64,000 nucleotides of DNA from Acidovorax sp. A1169 (GCF_030704685.1 NZ_JAUZDX010000002.1:1-64000), one strand, 5' to 3'. Positions 30,046 through 38,404 are shown, counted from the first letter of the stretch. Numbers and translations: made by a program. The notes: generated by a model from the sequence alone, not told the origin.

Positions 30046-31060
30046 CGCCCGTATCGCGCACCAGCTTGCCCAGGCGCTGCGCATCGCCCTTGATCAGCGC
30101 GCCGAAATCGGCGGCCGTGCCGCCGACCGCAGGCGTGCCGATGGCCTCCCACTTGGTGCGAAACGCCGGGTCCTTGAAGATCGCATTCACCGTGGCATTG
30201 AGCTTGTCCACTGCGGCGGGCGGGGTGCCGGAGCGCACGGCTATGCCATGCCAGCCCGTGATCTGGTAGCCCGCCACGCCGGCCTGCGCCATGGTGGGTA
30301 CGTTGGGCAGCACCTTGCTGCGCTCGGTTGATGTGACTGCCAGCGGGACCAGTCGGCCCGCCTGGATGTGCTGCAGCGAGCTGCCCACGATATCGAACAT
30401 CACGTTGACCTGGCCTCCGATCAGGTCGTTGAGCGCCGGCCCCGCGCCCCGGTAGGGAATGTGGCCGAGCTTCACCTGCTCCAGCGCATTGAACAGCTCA
30501 CCCGCCAGGTGCTGCGGCGTGCCGTTGCCGGCGGAGGCAAAGCTCAGCGGTGTCTTGCCGGCCTTCGCCAGGGCGATGAATTCGGCCACCGTCTTGACTC
30601 CCAGCGAAGGATGCACTTCCAGCACCAGCGGAAAGGCCGACAGCTGCACCACAGGCTCCAGGTCGGTGAGCGGGTTGAAGGGCATGGTCTTGTACAGCGA
30701 CGGGTTCACGGCCATGGGGCCGCTGGCGGCCAGCAGCAGCGTGTGGCCGTCGGCCGGGGCCTGACGAGCCACCTCGGCGCTGCCCAGGTTGCCACCAGCA
30801 CCGCTCTTGTTGTCGATGATCACGCTGACGCCGAGCCGCTGCTGCAGCTCGGGCTGCAGCATGCGTGCCATCAGGTCCGTGGGCCCGCCGGGCGGGTAGG
30901 GCACGACGAAGCGGATGGTCTTGGTGGGGTAGGCAGTCGCCGGTTGCTGCGCAGATGCCGTGGCGGAAATGCCCAGCGCCAGGGGCAGTGCCCAGGTGAG
31001 CGCCGTGAGTGCGGCAAGTGCCCGCCGTGTGTGGCGCGGGTATGGGTGGCGGTGTTGCAT
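30032..31060 (-). CDS. Bug-family (TctC) tripartite tricarboxylate transporter binding protein
   Basis: Predicted 342-residue exported solute-binding protein. The signal sequence has RRALAALTALTWALPLALG and an AQA-like cleavage site (ASAQQP). The mature protein has the Bug hallmark motifs YPTKTIRFVVPYPPGGPTD and IIDNKSGAGG. Bug proteins bind carboxylates for TctAB-type transporters; no TctA or TctB gene is visible in this window. It is the last gene of a minus-strand cluster after BKACE (gap 92 bp). The dehydrogenase and BKACE would act on the imported acid; substrate unknown. Confidence 0.92.
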   Translation of the reverse strand: MQHRHPYPRHTRRALAALTALTWALPLALGISATASAQQPATAYPTKTIRFVVPYPPGGPTDLMARMLQPELQQRLGVSVIIDNKSGAGGNLGSAEVARQAPADGHTLLLAASGPMAVNPSLYKTMPFNPLTDLEPVVQLSAFPLVLEVHPSLGVKTVAEFIALAKAGKTPLSFASAGNGTPQHLAGELFNALEQVKLGHIPYRGAGPALNDLIGGQVNVMFDIVGSSLQHIQAGRLVPLAVTSTERSKVLPNVPTMAQAGVAGYQITGWHGIAVRSGTPPAAVDKLNATVNAIFKDPAFRTKWEAIGTPAVGGTAADFGALIKGDAQRLGKLVRDTGVTLD

Positions 31061-31152
31061 GCGGTGTCTCCTGCAAAGGTGTGGGATGGAAAGCCCGTCT
31101 GGTGCGGGTTGGGGTGCGGAAATGGGGTGGCGCCTGGCCTGGTGCCCGGGGC

Positions 31153-31989
31153 TTAGCGGGCGTCGAACCGCCGTCGAATGTCTGCGGCCGTGGCCAGCGG
31201 CCGGCCGAGTGCGGTGGCAGCCTCCACGGCCTGGCGCACGAGGGCTGCGTTGTCGGGTGCGGGGCTGCCGTCCTTGCACAGCAGGTTGTTCTCGAAGCCC
31301 ACGCGCGCATGCCCGCCCAACGCTGCGGCGGCCGTGATGCAGGTGTTTTCCGTGGCGCCGAAGGCGCACACGGCCCAGGGCTCGGACCCCTCATGTGCCG
31401 CCAGAAACGGCAGCAGGTCGTGCGGGCTGGAGGTCTGGCCTGCGCTGTAGCGCCCCAGCACGAACAGCAGGAACCAGGGGGCGTCGGGCACCACGCCGCT
31501 GGCGCGCAAGGCCTGCCAGCGGCGCAGATCGGCCACGTCGTAGAGGATGACCTGCACCATGGTGTGCTGGAGCGCCAGGCCGGTGAAAAAGCGCTGCAGT
31601 CCCGCCTCGCCGACCTCGGGCTGATCGATCTCGCGCAGCCCGATGGACACGGCCTCGGGCTGTAGCGCTTCGACCATGGCGATCTGTGCCGGGGCACGGT
31701 ACACGCCCGCTGCCTCGCTGGTGATCTGCACCACCATGGCGGTGCCCACGGCCTTGCTCACCGCGCGCTGGGCTTCGCGGTAGCCTTCCACATCGAGGCT
31801 GTGGCGGCCCTGGGCATCGCGGATGTGCATGTGCAGCATGGCCGCGCCAGCATCCAGGCAGGCCCGGGCCGTCGTGGCCAGCGTGTCCGGGGTGATGGGT
31901 ACGGCCGGGTGGTCCGCCCGCTGCTTGTACGCGCCATTGGGCGCCACGGTGATGATGAGCGGCTCGCTCCATTGGGCCGCGGCGCTCAT
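31153..31989 (-). CDS. BKACE (DUF849) beta-keto acid cleavage enzyme
   Basis: Predicted 278-residue TIM-barrel enzyme of the BKACE family. Zinc ligands His53 and His55 are in HMHIRD; the CAFGATENT region and NGAYKQR near the start also fit. BKACEs condense a beta-keto acid with acetyl-CoA and release acetoacetate plus an acyl-CoA; the specific acid varies among members. Its ATG overlaps the TGA of the upstream dehydrogenase (ATGA at 31986-31989), implying coupled synthesis. The dehydrogenase could make the beta-keto acid. The substrate cannot be read from sequence. Confidence 0.92.
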   Translation of the reverse strand: MSAAAQWSEPLIITVAPNGAYKQRADHPAVPITPDTLATTARACLDAGAAMLHMHIRDAQGRHSLDVEGYREAQRAVSKAVGTAMVVQITSEAAGVYRAPAQIAMVEALQPEAVSIGLREIDQPEVGEAGLQRFFTGLALQHTMVQVILYDVADLRRWQALRASGVVPDAPWFLLFVLGRYSAGQTSSPHDLLPFLAAHEGSEPWAVCAFGATENTCITAAAALGGHARVGFENNLLCKDGSPAPDNAALVRQAVEAATALGRPLATAADIRRRFDAR

Positions 31990-32969
31990 GGGACCGCCTT
32001 TGCAGCGGATGGCGCCGCATCGGGCGCTACCACCGGCAGCTCGCTGGCCAGCAGGGCCAGGCCCTGGCGCAGCAGGGCGTCATAGCGGGCGCGCTCCTGG
32101 CGCCGGCGGTCCTCGGGCCAGTCGAAGAATCCCTTGCCGGTCTTCATGCCCAGATCGCCGCGCGCCACCCTGTCGCGCAGCGCCTGCGCGGGGATGTCGG
32201 TGTTGGAGAGCGTGGGGTACATGGTGGCGGCCGCTGCGCAATGCACTTCGATGCCTGCATGGTCGCGCTGCAGTACGGGTCCTGCCGCCAGAAAGCGGAA
32301 GCCGAAGCCGAAGCGCACGGCAGCGTCCACATCCTCGGGCGAGGCGATGCCCTCGTCGATCAGCGCGAACGCCTCGCGCGACAGGGCGTGCTGCATGCGG
32401 TTGGCCAGAAAGCCGGGCTTGTCCTTCTTCACCAGCACCGGCACGCTGCCGCAGCCGCGCATGAAGCCATGCAGCCACTGGCCCAGCGCTGGATCGCTGT
32501 GCTCGCCCAGCACCACCTCCACCAGCGGCACCAGGTGCGCAGGCATGAAGAAGTGCAGGCCGAGCATGCGCTGCGCGGTGGGCAGGCCACCTGCAATCGC
32601 GCTGATCGGAAAGCCCGAGCTGTTGCTGGCCAGTACGGCGTCGGCCGGAGCGTGGTTCACCAACTGGGCAAAAAGCGCCTGCTTGGCGGCCAGTTGCTCG
32701 GTGATGCACTCCACCACCAGCGACGTGCCCTGCCAGGCGACCTCGCCCAGCGCTGCGCACACCGACACCCGGCTTGCACGGTCGGCAAAGCCCGCGGCGG
32801 CCAGTTCTGCGGCGATATGGGGCAGCAGGTGCTCGCGCCGGGCCTGGTGCGGGTCCACCACGGTCACCTGGGCGCCGCCGCGGGCCAGCACCACGGCCAC
32901 ATCGGCACCCATGGTGCCCCCACCCACGACCACTGTGCGCGCGTCGCGCGGTGAACTGCTGCGATCCAT
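31986..32969 (-). CDS. 3-hydroxyacyl-CoA dehydrogenase-family protein
   Basis: Predicted 327-residue NAD-dependent dehydrogenase. The nucleotide-binding motif is VVVGGGTMGADVAVVL near the N-terminus and the catalytic stretch is GLHFFMPAHLVPLVEVV, followed by a C-terminal helical domain with KDKPGFLANRMQ and GMKTGKGFFDW. Family members oxidise 3-hydroxyacyl-CoA or, as in L-carnitine dehydrogenase, a free 3-hydroxy acid. ATG 32969 has AAGGAGACAG ahead. The coupled downstream BKACE suggests a free 3-hydroxy acid substrate. Divergent from a LysR gene across 88 bp. Confidence 0.9.
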   Translation of the reverse strand: MDRSSSPRDARTVVVGGGTMGADVAVVLARGGAQVTVVDPHQARREHLLPHIAAELAAAGFADRASRVSVCAALGEVAWQGTSLVVECITEQLAAKQALFAQLVNHAPADAVLASNSSGFPISAIAGGLPTAQRMLGLHFFMPAHLVPLVEVVLGEHSDPALGQWLHGFMRGCGSVPVLVKKDKPGFLANRMQHALSREAFALIDEGIASPEDVDAAVRFGFGFRFLAAGPVLQRDHAGIEVHCAAAATMYPTLSNTDIPAQALRDRVARGDLGMKTGKGFFDWPEDRRRQERARYDALLRQGLALLASELPVVAPDAAPSAAKAVP

Positions 32970-32985
32970 GCTGTCTCCTTGGTTC

Positions 32986-33045
32986 TATCGAATGCAGCGC
33001 AGTCTAGGGAGCTTGCATTGCGCGGTCCAGCCGTCTTTTTCGATA
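32986..33045. promoter_or_regulatory. Inverted repeat in LysR/dehydrogenase divergent promoter
   Basis: Within the 88-bp divergent gap, TATCGAA (32986-32992) is repeated inverted as TTCGATA (33039-33045), 46 bp apart. The flanks extend the match partly. It is a candidate pair of half sites for the adjacent LysR regulator. The repeat is short, so chance cannot be excluded. Confidence 0.4.
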
Positions 33046-33057
33046 AACTGATCACTT

Positions 33058-33966
33058 ATGAAGATCAATTGGTCCGCCCGCGAGGTCGATGTCTTTCTGG
33101 CTCTGGCCGATACGCTGAGTTTTCGGCGCACGGCGCTGCAGATGCACCTGTCGCAGTCGGCCGTGTCGGGCACGCTCGCACGGCTCGAAGAGATGCTGGG
33201 CGCGCGCCTGTTCGACCGCACCACGCGCACGGTGCAGCTCACGCAGTCGGGGGATGTGTTCGCCGAGCAGGCCCGCTTCCTGCGCCACCAGATGGAGGAG
33301 ACCGTGCGCCGTGTGCAGGCAGTGGCTCAGGTGGAGGTGGGGCGCCTGGCACTGGCTGCGCTGCCTTCGCTGGCGGCGGGCGCCGTGCCCCGGGCCTTTG
33401 CGCGGTTTTCCGCTGACCACCCGGGGGTGCACCTGGAGCTGTTCGACAGTCTGGCCGGACCGGCCTTCGACATGGTGCGCGCGGGGCGGGTGGACTTTGC
33501 GCTCACGGCCGCCAACCCGGCCTATGCCGACCTGGACTACGCGCCGCTGGCGTCGGACCGCTTCGTACTGCTGCTGGGGCAGGCGCACCCGCTGGCCCGG
33601 GGGCGCGGGGCCCTGGCCTGGGCCGATGTGGCCCACCTGCCGCACATCTCCATGCCGGCAGGCACCAGCGTGCGCCAGTATGCCGACGAGGCGCTGCTCA
33701 CCCACCGCATCCGGTTTGCGCCGCAGTACGAGGTGGAGCACCTGGCCACCATTGCGGCGATGGTGGCCGCCAATCTGGGGGTCAGCGCCCTGCCGGAGCT
33801 GGCCGCGCAGGTGGTGCAGCGCCCCGAAGTGGTGGTGCGCCCGCTGAAGCTGCCCTCCCTGCGCCGACCTATCGGCCTGGTGACCTTGCGGGGGCGGCGC
33901 CTGTCACCCGCCGCGCAGCAGATGGTGGAGCTGCTGCGCCGGGAGATGGGCGGCGCAGCGGGCTGA
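33058..33966 (+). CDS. LysR-family transcriptional regulator
   Basis: Predicted 302-residue LysR regulator. The winged HTH is within residues 3-62 (AREVDVFLALADTLSFRRTA then MHLSQSAVSGTLARLEEMLG), followed by a long linker and a periplasmic-binding-like effector domain (GRLALAALPSLAAGAVPRAF). It is divergent from the dehydrogenase-BKACE-Bug cluster, the normal layout for a LysR regulator of that cluster. The effector is likely the imported or cleaved acid. Start ATG 33058 is the first codon of the family N-terminus. Confidence 0.93.
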   Translation: MKINWSAREVDVFLALADTLSFRRTALQMHLSQSAVSGTLARLEEMLGARLFDRTTRTVQLTQSGDVFAEQARFLRHQMEETVRRVQAVAQVEVGRLALAALPSLAAGAVPRAFARFSADHPGVHLELFDSLAGPAFDMVRAGRVDFALTAANPAYADLDYAPLASDRFVLLLGQAHPLARGRGALAWADVAHLPHISMPAGTSVRQYADEALLTHRIRFAPQYEVEHLATIAAMVAANLGVSALPELAAQVVQRPEVVVRPLKLPSLRRPIGLVTLRGRRLSPAAQQMVELLRREMGGAAG

Positions 33967-34107
33967 CCGCCTTGTGGAAGGTGCCCGGCGCCGCACAATG
34001 GCAGGTGCGGAGAATGGTCTGGCAGGATATGGGGTGGCCCGCCGCCAGGGAAGCTCCGACAATGGAGACCCTGGTCTGTTTTTACCCATCTTTCCGGTAG
34101 CCACCCC

Positions 34108-35016
34108 ATGAGCATTCCCTCCCGCGTCAAACTCGTCGACGTCGGCCCGCGCGACGGCCTGCAGAACGAAAAGTCCCCCGTGCCCGCCGAGGTCAAGATC
34201 GGCTTGGTGCATCGCCTGCAGGAGGCGGGCCTCAAGAACATCGAGGTCACGAGCTATGTCTCGCCCAAGTGGGTGCCGCAGATGGCGGACAACCACGAGG
34301 TCATGGAAGGCATCGCGCGCCAGGCGGGCATCGTCTACTCGGTGCTCACACCCAACCTCCAGGGCTACGAGGCCGCCGTGCGCGACCGGCCCGACGAGAT
34401 CGTGGTGTTCGGTTCGGCCAGCGAGGCTTTCAGCCAGAAGAACATCAACTGCTCCATTGCCGAGAGCATCGAGCGCTTCGCCCCCGTGGTGCAGGCTGCG
34501 CGCGCGGCCGGCATCCATGTGCGTGGCGCCATGAGCTGCACGGTGGGCTGCCCCTACGAAGGCGAGATCGCGCCCGAGCGCGTGGCCTATCTGGCGGGCC
34601 TCATGAAGGGCATCGGCGTGCAGCATGTGGGCGTGGCCGACACCATCGGTGTGGGCACGCCGCGCAAGGTGCAGCAGGCCATGGATGCCACCTTGCAGCA
34701 CTACGGCATCGACGATGTCTCGGGCCATTTCCACGATACCTACGGCCAGGCCCTGGCCAACACCCTGGCCACGCTGGAGATGGGCGTCTGGCAGTACGAC
34801 ACTTCCGTCGCGGGCCTGGGCGGCTGCCCCTACGCCAAGGGCGCCACCGGCAACGTGGCCACCGAAGACGTGGTCTACATGCTGCACGGCATGGGCATCG
34901 ACACGGGCATCAATCTGGACAAGCTCATCGATGCGGGCGCCTACATCAGCAGCTTTTTGAACCGCAAGCCCAACTCGCGCGCGGCCAATGCCTTGCTGAC
35001 CAAGCGGGCAGGCTGA
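34108..35016 (+). CDS. liuE: Hydroxymethylglutaryl-CoA lyase
   Basis: Predicted 302-residue HMG-CoA lyase, the last step of leucine breakdown to acetyl-CoA and acetoacetate. Metal and substrate motifs: VDVGPRDGLQNE near the N-terminus, SGHFHDTYG, and the catalytic Cys240 in GGCPYAKGATGNVATED. Length and motifs match the family. It is 5.5 kb from liuD with the BKACE module between, so the leucine pathway is spread over about 35 kb. Confidence 0.95.
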   Translation: MSIPSRVKLVDVGPRDGLQNEKSPVPAEVKIGLVHRLQEAGLKNIEVTSYVSPKWVPQMADNHEVMEGIARQAGIVYSVLTPNLQGYEAAVRDRPDEIVVFGSASEAFSQKNINCSIAESIERFAPVVQAARAAGIHVRGAMSCTVGCPYEGEIAPERVAYLAGLMKGIGVQHVGVADTIGVGTPRKVQQAMDATLQHYGIDDVSGHFHDTYGQALANTLATLEMGVWQYDTSVAGLGGCPYAKGATGNVATEDVVYMLHGMGIDTGINLDKLIDAGAYISSFLNRKPNSRAANALLTKRAG

Positions 35017-35101
35017 GCGCGAGGGTCTGGAAGGCCCGACAATGCTGGACCAGCGGGCGGCACCGTGCCGCCCCACCATGACCAGTGTGGGAACCTTGGA
35101 T

Positions 35102-35629
35102 ATGTGCGGAGCGGAACTGAAGAACTTGCCGGAAGGCGTGCAACGGGTGGCAGCGGCGCTGCAGGCGCAGGGCCATCCCCATATGCCGCAGATGCTCGAC
35201 GATGCGGCGCGCACGGCGCAGCAGGCGGCCGACGCCCTGGGCATCCTCGTCGGCCAGGTGGCCAAGAGCATCATCTTTCGGCGCAAGAGCGACGATGTGG
35301 CGGTGCTCGTGGTGACCTCGGGCGACCGGCGCGTGGACGAAAAAAAGGTCGAGGCCCATGTGGGCAAGGTCGGCCGGGCCGATGCGGAGTTCGTGAAGGC
35401 ACGCACCGGCTTTTCCATCGGCGGCGTGTCGCCGCTGGCGCATGCCACGCCGCCCGTCACGCTGATCGACCGCGATCTGCTGCGCTTTGACGTGGTGTGG
35501 GCTGCGGCCGGGCATCCAAACAGCGTGTTCCCGCTGCACCCGAACGACCTCACGCGCCTGACCGGCGCGCCGGTGGTGGACGTGGTGCAGGAGCCCGTGC
35601 CACCCTCAGCTCCTACTGCCGCGGCATGA
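35102..35629 (+). CDS. YbaK/EbsC-family aminoacyl-tRNA deacylase
   Basis: Predicted 175-residue YbaK-type protein, which removes mischarged amino acids from tRNA. Conserved AKSIIFRR, FSIGGVSPLAH and VFPLHPNDLTRLTGA are seen. The frame opens at 35042 and an ATG at 35078 would add eight residues; 35102 is chosen since the conserved domain starts at LPEGVQRV. Its stop overlaps the DUF1289 start (ATGA at 35626-35629), so translation is coupled. Confidence 0.9.
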   Translation: MCGAELKNLPEGVQRVAAALQAQGHPHMPQMLDDAARTAQQAADALGILVGQVAKSIIFRRKSDDVAVLVVTSGDRRVDEKKVEAHVGKVGRADAEFVKARTGFSIGGVSPLAHATPPVTLIDRDLLRFDVVWAAAGHPNSVFPLHPNDLTRLTGAPVVDVVQEPVPPSAPTAAA

Positions 35630-35892
35630 CCCCGGTCGAGCTGCTGGCCAACCACGCCCGCCAGATCGGCGCGGCCGGGCATTTCGATGCCCGCAGCCAG
35701 GAGCCCATGCCCTCGCCCTGCATCTCGGTGTGCCGCATGTCACCCGACCGCAGCCACTGCGAGGGCTGCTTTCGCACGCTGGACGAGATCCGCATCTGGG
35801 GCAGCGCAGACAGCACCGTGCGCCGAGCCATCTGGGCGCAGTTGCTGCTGCGTGCAGGCATTCCCACCGCTGATACGGAGACACTGCCATGA
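35626..35892 (+). CDS. DUF1289 small cysteine-motif protein
   Basis: Predicted 88-residue protein. Cys32, Cys36, Cys45 and Cys48 in PCISVCRMSP and HCEGCFRTLDEI fit the DUF1289 metal-binding module, usually followed by a Trp near IW. The ATG at 35626 overlaps the YbaK stop. Its own stop overlaps the next gene (ATGA at 35889-35892). Function unknown; the tight coupling suggests one translational unit of three genes. Confidence 0.9.
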   Translation: MTPVELLANHARQIGAAGHFDARSQEPMPSPCISVCRMSPDRSHCEGCFRTLDEIRIWGSADSTVRRAIWAQLLLRAGIPTADTETLP

Positions 35893-36542
35893 AGCGCATC
35901 ACTTTTTACCTGGATTTCATTTCGCCCTATGCCTGGCTGGCCTTCGAGCGCCTGCCCGAGGTGCTGGAGGGGCTGAGCTACAGCGTGGCCTACAAACCCG
36001 TGCTGCTCGGTGCCCTGCTTGCGCAGCACGCCAACCCGGGCCCGGCCGGCATCGCGCCCAAGCGCGACTGGACCTACCGCCATGTGACCTGGCTCGGCCA
36101 TGCCCATGGCATCGGGCTGCAGATGCCGGCGCGCCACCCCTTCAACCCGCTGCCGCTGCTGCGCCAGGCCCTGGCCTGCAGCGACGACGGCCACATCAAC
36201 CGCTACGTGGCCGGGACTGTGCTGCGCCATGTCTGGCAGGGCGGGCAGGACGCGCTCGATGCTGGGCGCATGGCCACGCTGGCCGCGGCCCTGGCCGAGC
36301 AGCTTCGCCCAGGGCAGGACATCGCCAGCGAGGCCCCCAAGGCGCTGCTGCGCGCCAACACCGAGGCCGCGCAGGCCGCCGGCGTGTTCGGCGTGCCTGC
36401 CTTCGAGGTCGATGGCAAGCTGTTCTGGGGGCTCGATAGCCTGCCCATGCTGCGCGCCTACCTCGATGGCGATGCATGGTTTGAGGGGCCGGACTGGGAC
36501 GGCGTGGGCGGGGTTCCTTCGGGACTGGCCCCCAAGGGCTGA
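35889..36542 (+). CDS. 2-hydroxychromene-2-carboxylate isomerase-like (DsbA-fold)
   Basis: Predicted 217-residue protein of the kappa-GST/DsbA-like family. The N-terminal FYLDFISPYAWLAFERL places Ser12-Pro13 at the active-site position of HCCA isomerase, where GSH binds. A cis-Pro motif is in GVFGVPAFEVDGKLFWGLD. No naphthalene-degradation genes are near, so the physiological substrate may differ. Start ATG overlaps the stop of the DUF1289 gene. Confidence 0.9.
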   Translation: MKRITFYLDFISPYAWLAFERLPEVLEGLSYSVAYKPVLLGALLAQHANPGPAGIAPKRDWTYRHVTWLGHAHGIGLQMPARHPFNPLPLLRQALACSDDGHINRYVAGTVLRHVWQGGQDALDAGRMATLAAALAEQLRPGQDIASEAPKALLRANTEAAQAAGVFGVPAFEVDGKLFWGLDSLPMLRAYLDGDAWFEGPDWDGVGGVPSGLAPKG

Positions 36543-36584
36543 AGGAGGCCGGAGGCCAGGCGGGGCAGGTTATTCTTGGCCTCG

Positions 36585-38150
36585 ATGCACATCGCCCTTG
36601 TCAACCCACCCCACACCGCCATCGGCAGCCGCATTCCGCGCGAGCACCTGCCGCCGCTGGGCCTGCTGTGCGTGGGTGGGCCGCTGCTGGATGCCGGCTA
36701 CCGGGTGAAGCTGATCGATGCCGAGCTGGCCCCGCTCACGCTTGAGCAGATCGTGCAGGCGGTGCTGCAGTCGGGGGCCGACACCGTGATGGTCGGGCAC
36801 TCCGGGTCGAGCTCCGTGCATGCCACGGTGCTGCAGCTGTGTCTGCTGCTCAAGCAGGCGCTGCCCGCGCTTCGCACCATCTACGGCGGCGTGCACCCCA
36901 CCTACCACTGGGACGAGATCCTTGAGGAATGTGCCGCCATCGATCTCATCGTGCGCGGCGAGGGGGAGCAGACTACGCTGGACCTGGTTCGGGCGCTGGA
37001 GCGCGGTGCGCCCCTGGCCGGTGTCGATGGCATTGCCTACCGCGATGCATACGGCCGTGCCATGGCCACGGCCAATGCTGCGATGCTGCGCAGGCTCGAT
37101 GACTACCGCGTGGGCTGGGAGCTGATCGACCATGCCGACTACTCCTACTGGGGTGGCAAGCGTGCGGTGTTGGTGCAGTTCGCGCGCGGCTGCCCCTACC
37201 TGTGCAACTACTGCGGCCAGCGCGGTTTCTGGACCCAGTGGCGCCACCGGGACCCGGTGCTGCTCGCCAGGGAGCTGGCCCGGCTGCACCGCGAACACGG
37301 CGTGGAGCTGGTCAACTTTACCGACGAATTGCCAACAGGTTCGCGCAAGGCGTGGCGCGCATTCCTGGAGGCGCTGATTGCCGAGGACGTGCCGCTGCTG
37401 CTCGTGGGGTCCACGCGCGCAGGCGACATCGTGCGCGACGAGGACATCCTGCACCTGTACCGGCAGGCCGGCGTGATCCGCTTCCTGCTGGGCATCGAGA
37501 GCTACGACGAGGCCACCCTCCAGGACATCCGCAAGGGTGGCAGCATGGGCGAGGACCGTCGCGCCATCCAACTGCTGCGCCAGCATGGCATTGTCTCGAT
37601 GGCGACCTACGTTGTGGGTTTCATGGAAGAGTCCGACGCCGACTTCTGGAAGTCCTTCCGGCACCTGCTGCGCTACGACCCTGACCAGGTGCAGTTGCTG
37701 CATGCCACGCCGCACCGCTGGACGCCGTTCTACGCCACGGTGGAAGACCGCAGGGTGATCCAGACCGACACGCGGCGCTGGGACTACAAGCACCAGGTGC
37801 TGGAAGCGCCCGGCGTGCCCGCATGGCGGGTATTTTCCTGGTTCAAGACCCTGGAAGTGCTGATGCAGGTGCGGCCCAAGGTGCTGTGGCGCCACCTGTT
37901 CCACCGCGATGCCGACTACCGCCATGCCATGCGCTGGTACACCCGCATCGGACGGCGCGTGTGGTTCCATGAGGTGGCGGAATTCCTGTTCGATACCCGC
38001 CTGCTCAAGGACGGCCCCACGCTCAAGGCGTTTCTGGGTGGCTCGCTGGCCGAGCGTGAATATGCGCTTGACACGCGCCGCCGGCCTGCCCCCACCTTTT
38101 CCATCCCGGTGGTGCCGGTGCGCGACGAACAGCAGCGGCAGCCGGGCTGA
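36585..38150 (+). CDS. B12-binding radical SAM protein, BchE-like
   Basis: Predicted 521-residue radical SAM enzyme. An N-terminal cobalamin-binding domain starts with MHIALVNPPHTAIG and has HSGSSSVHATVLQ and YGGVHPTY. The [4Fe-4S] motif is CPYLCNYC with Cys203, Cys207 and Cys210, followed by GQRGFWTQWRHRDP, which recalls the segment after the cluster in BchE, the anaerobic Mg-protoporphyrin monomethyl ester cyclase. The remainder also resembles BchE (a DEDILHLYRQAG stretch). No other bacteriochlorophyll gene is seen, so the substrate is uncertain. Start is ATG 36585; a TTG at 36576 is less likely. Confidence 0.9.
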   Translation: MHIALVNPPHTAIGSRIPREHLPPLGLLCVGGPLLDAGYRVKLIDAELAPLTLEQIVQAVLQSGADTVMVGHSGSSSVHATVLQLCLLLKQALPALRTIYGGVHPTYHWDEILEECAAIDLIVRGEGEQTTLDLVRALERGAPLAGVDGIAYRDAYGRAMATANAAMLRRLDDYRVGWELIDHADYSYWGGKRAVLVQFARGCPYLCNYCGQRGFWTQWRHRDPVLLARELARLHREHGVELVNFTDELPTGSRKAWRAFLEALIAEDVPLLLVGSTRAGDIVRDEDILHLYRQAGVIRFLLGIESYDEATLQDIRKGGSMGEDRRAIQLLRQHGIVSMATYVVGFMEESDADFWKSFRHLLRYDPDQVQLLHATPHRWTPFYATVEDRRVIQTDTRRWDYKHQVLEAPGVPAWRVFSWFKTLEVLMQVRPKVLWRHLFHRDADYRHAMRWYTRIGRRVWFHEVAEFLFDTRLLKDGPTLKAFLGGSLAEREYALDTRRRPAPTFSIPVVPVRDEQQRQPG

Positions 38151-38205
38151 GCGTTCAGTGGGCGGCCATCGGCGCTCATTCTTACGGACGCGCCGTCAGC
38201 TTCGA

Positions 38206-38223
38206 GGGGGCGCAGGCGCCCCC
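38206..38223. terminator. GC-rich hairpin after radical SAM gene
   Basis: GGGGGCG (38206-38212) pairs perfectly with CGCCCCC (38217-38223) across CAGG. It is about 55 bp after the radical SAM stop. No T-run follows, so it may be a weak or Rho-assisted terminator. Confidence 0.4.
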
Positions 38224-38277
38224 CAGCCGGGGCTTTCCCGCATGCTGAAAGCGGGTGCAAGGGTTTCACCTTAAGTT

Positions 38278-38381
38278 GTCAGAGCGCGGTCAGTTTGGTG
38301 AAAGGCCCTGTTGGTTTCGCGTCAGAGGGTGGTCAGTGCAATCTCCAAGAATGTGGGCAGCCGCACCAGAGGGCGGTCTGA
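38278..38381. repeat. Three direct repeats upstream of the transporter gene
   Basis: GTCAGAGCGCGGTCAGT (38278-38294) and GTCAGAGGGTGGTCAGT (38321-38337) differ at two positions; a third weaker copy is ACCAGAGGGCGGTCTGA (38365-38381). Spacing is 43 and 44 bp, about four helical turns. They lie in the 254-bp gap ahead of the MHS transporter. Either repeated regulator sites or a solo end of an IS21-family element, whose ends carry internal repeats, could explain them; no transposase is seen. Confidence 0.6.
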
Positions 38382-38404
38382 ATACATCACACAGGAGACA
38401 AACC

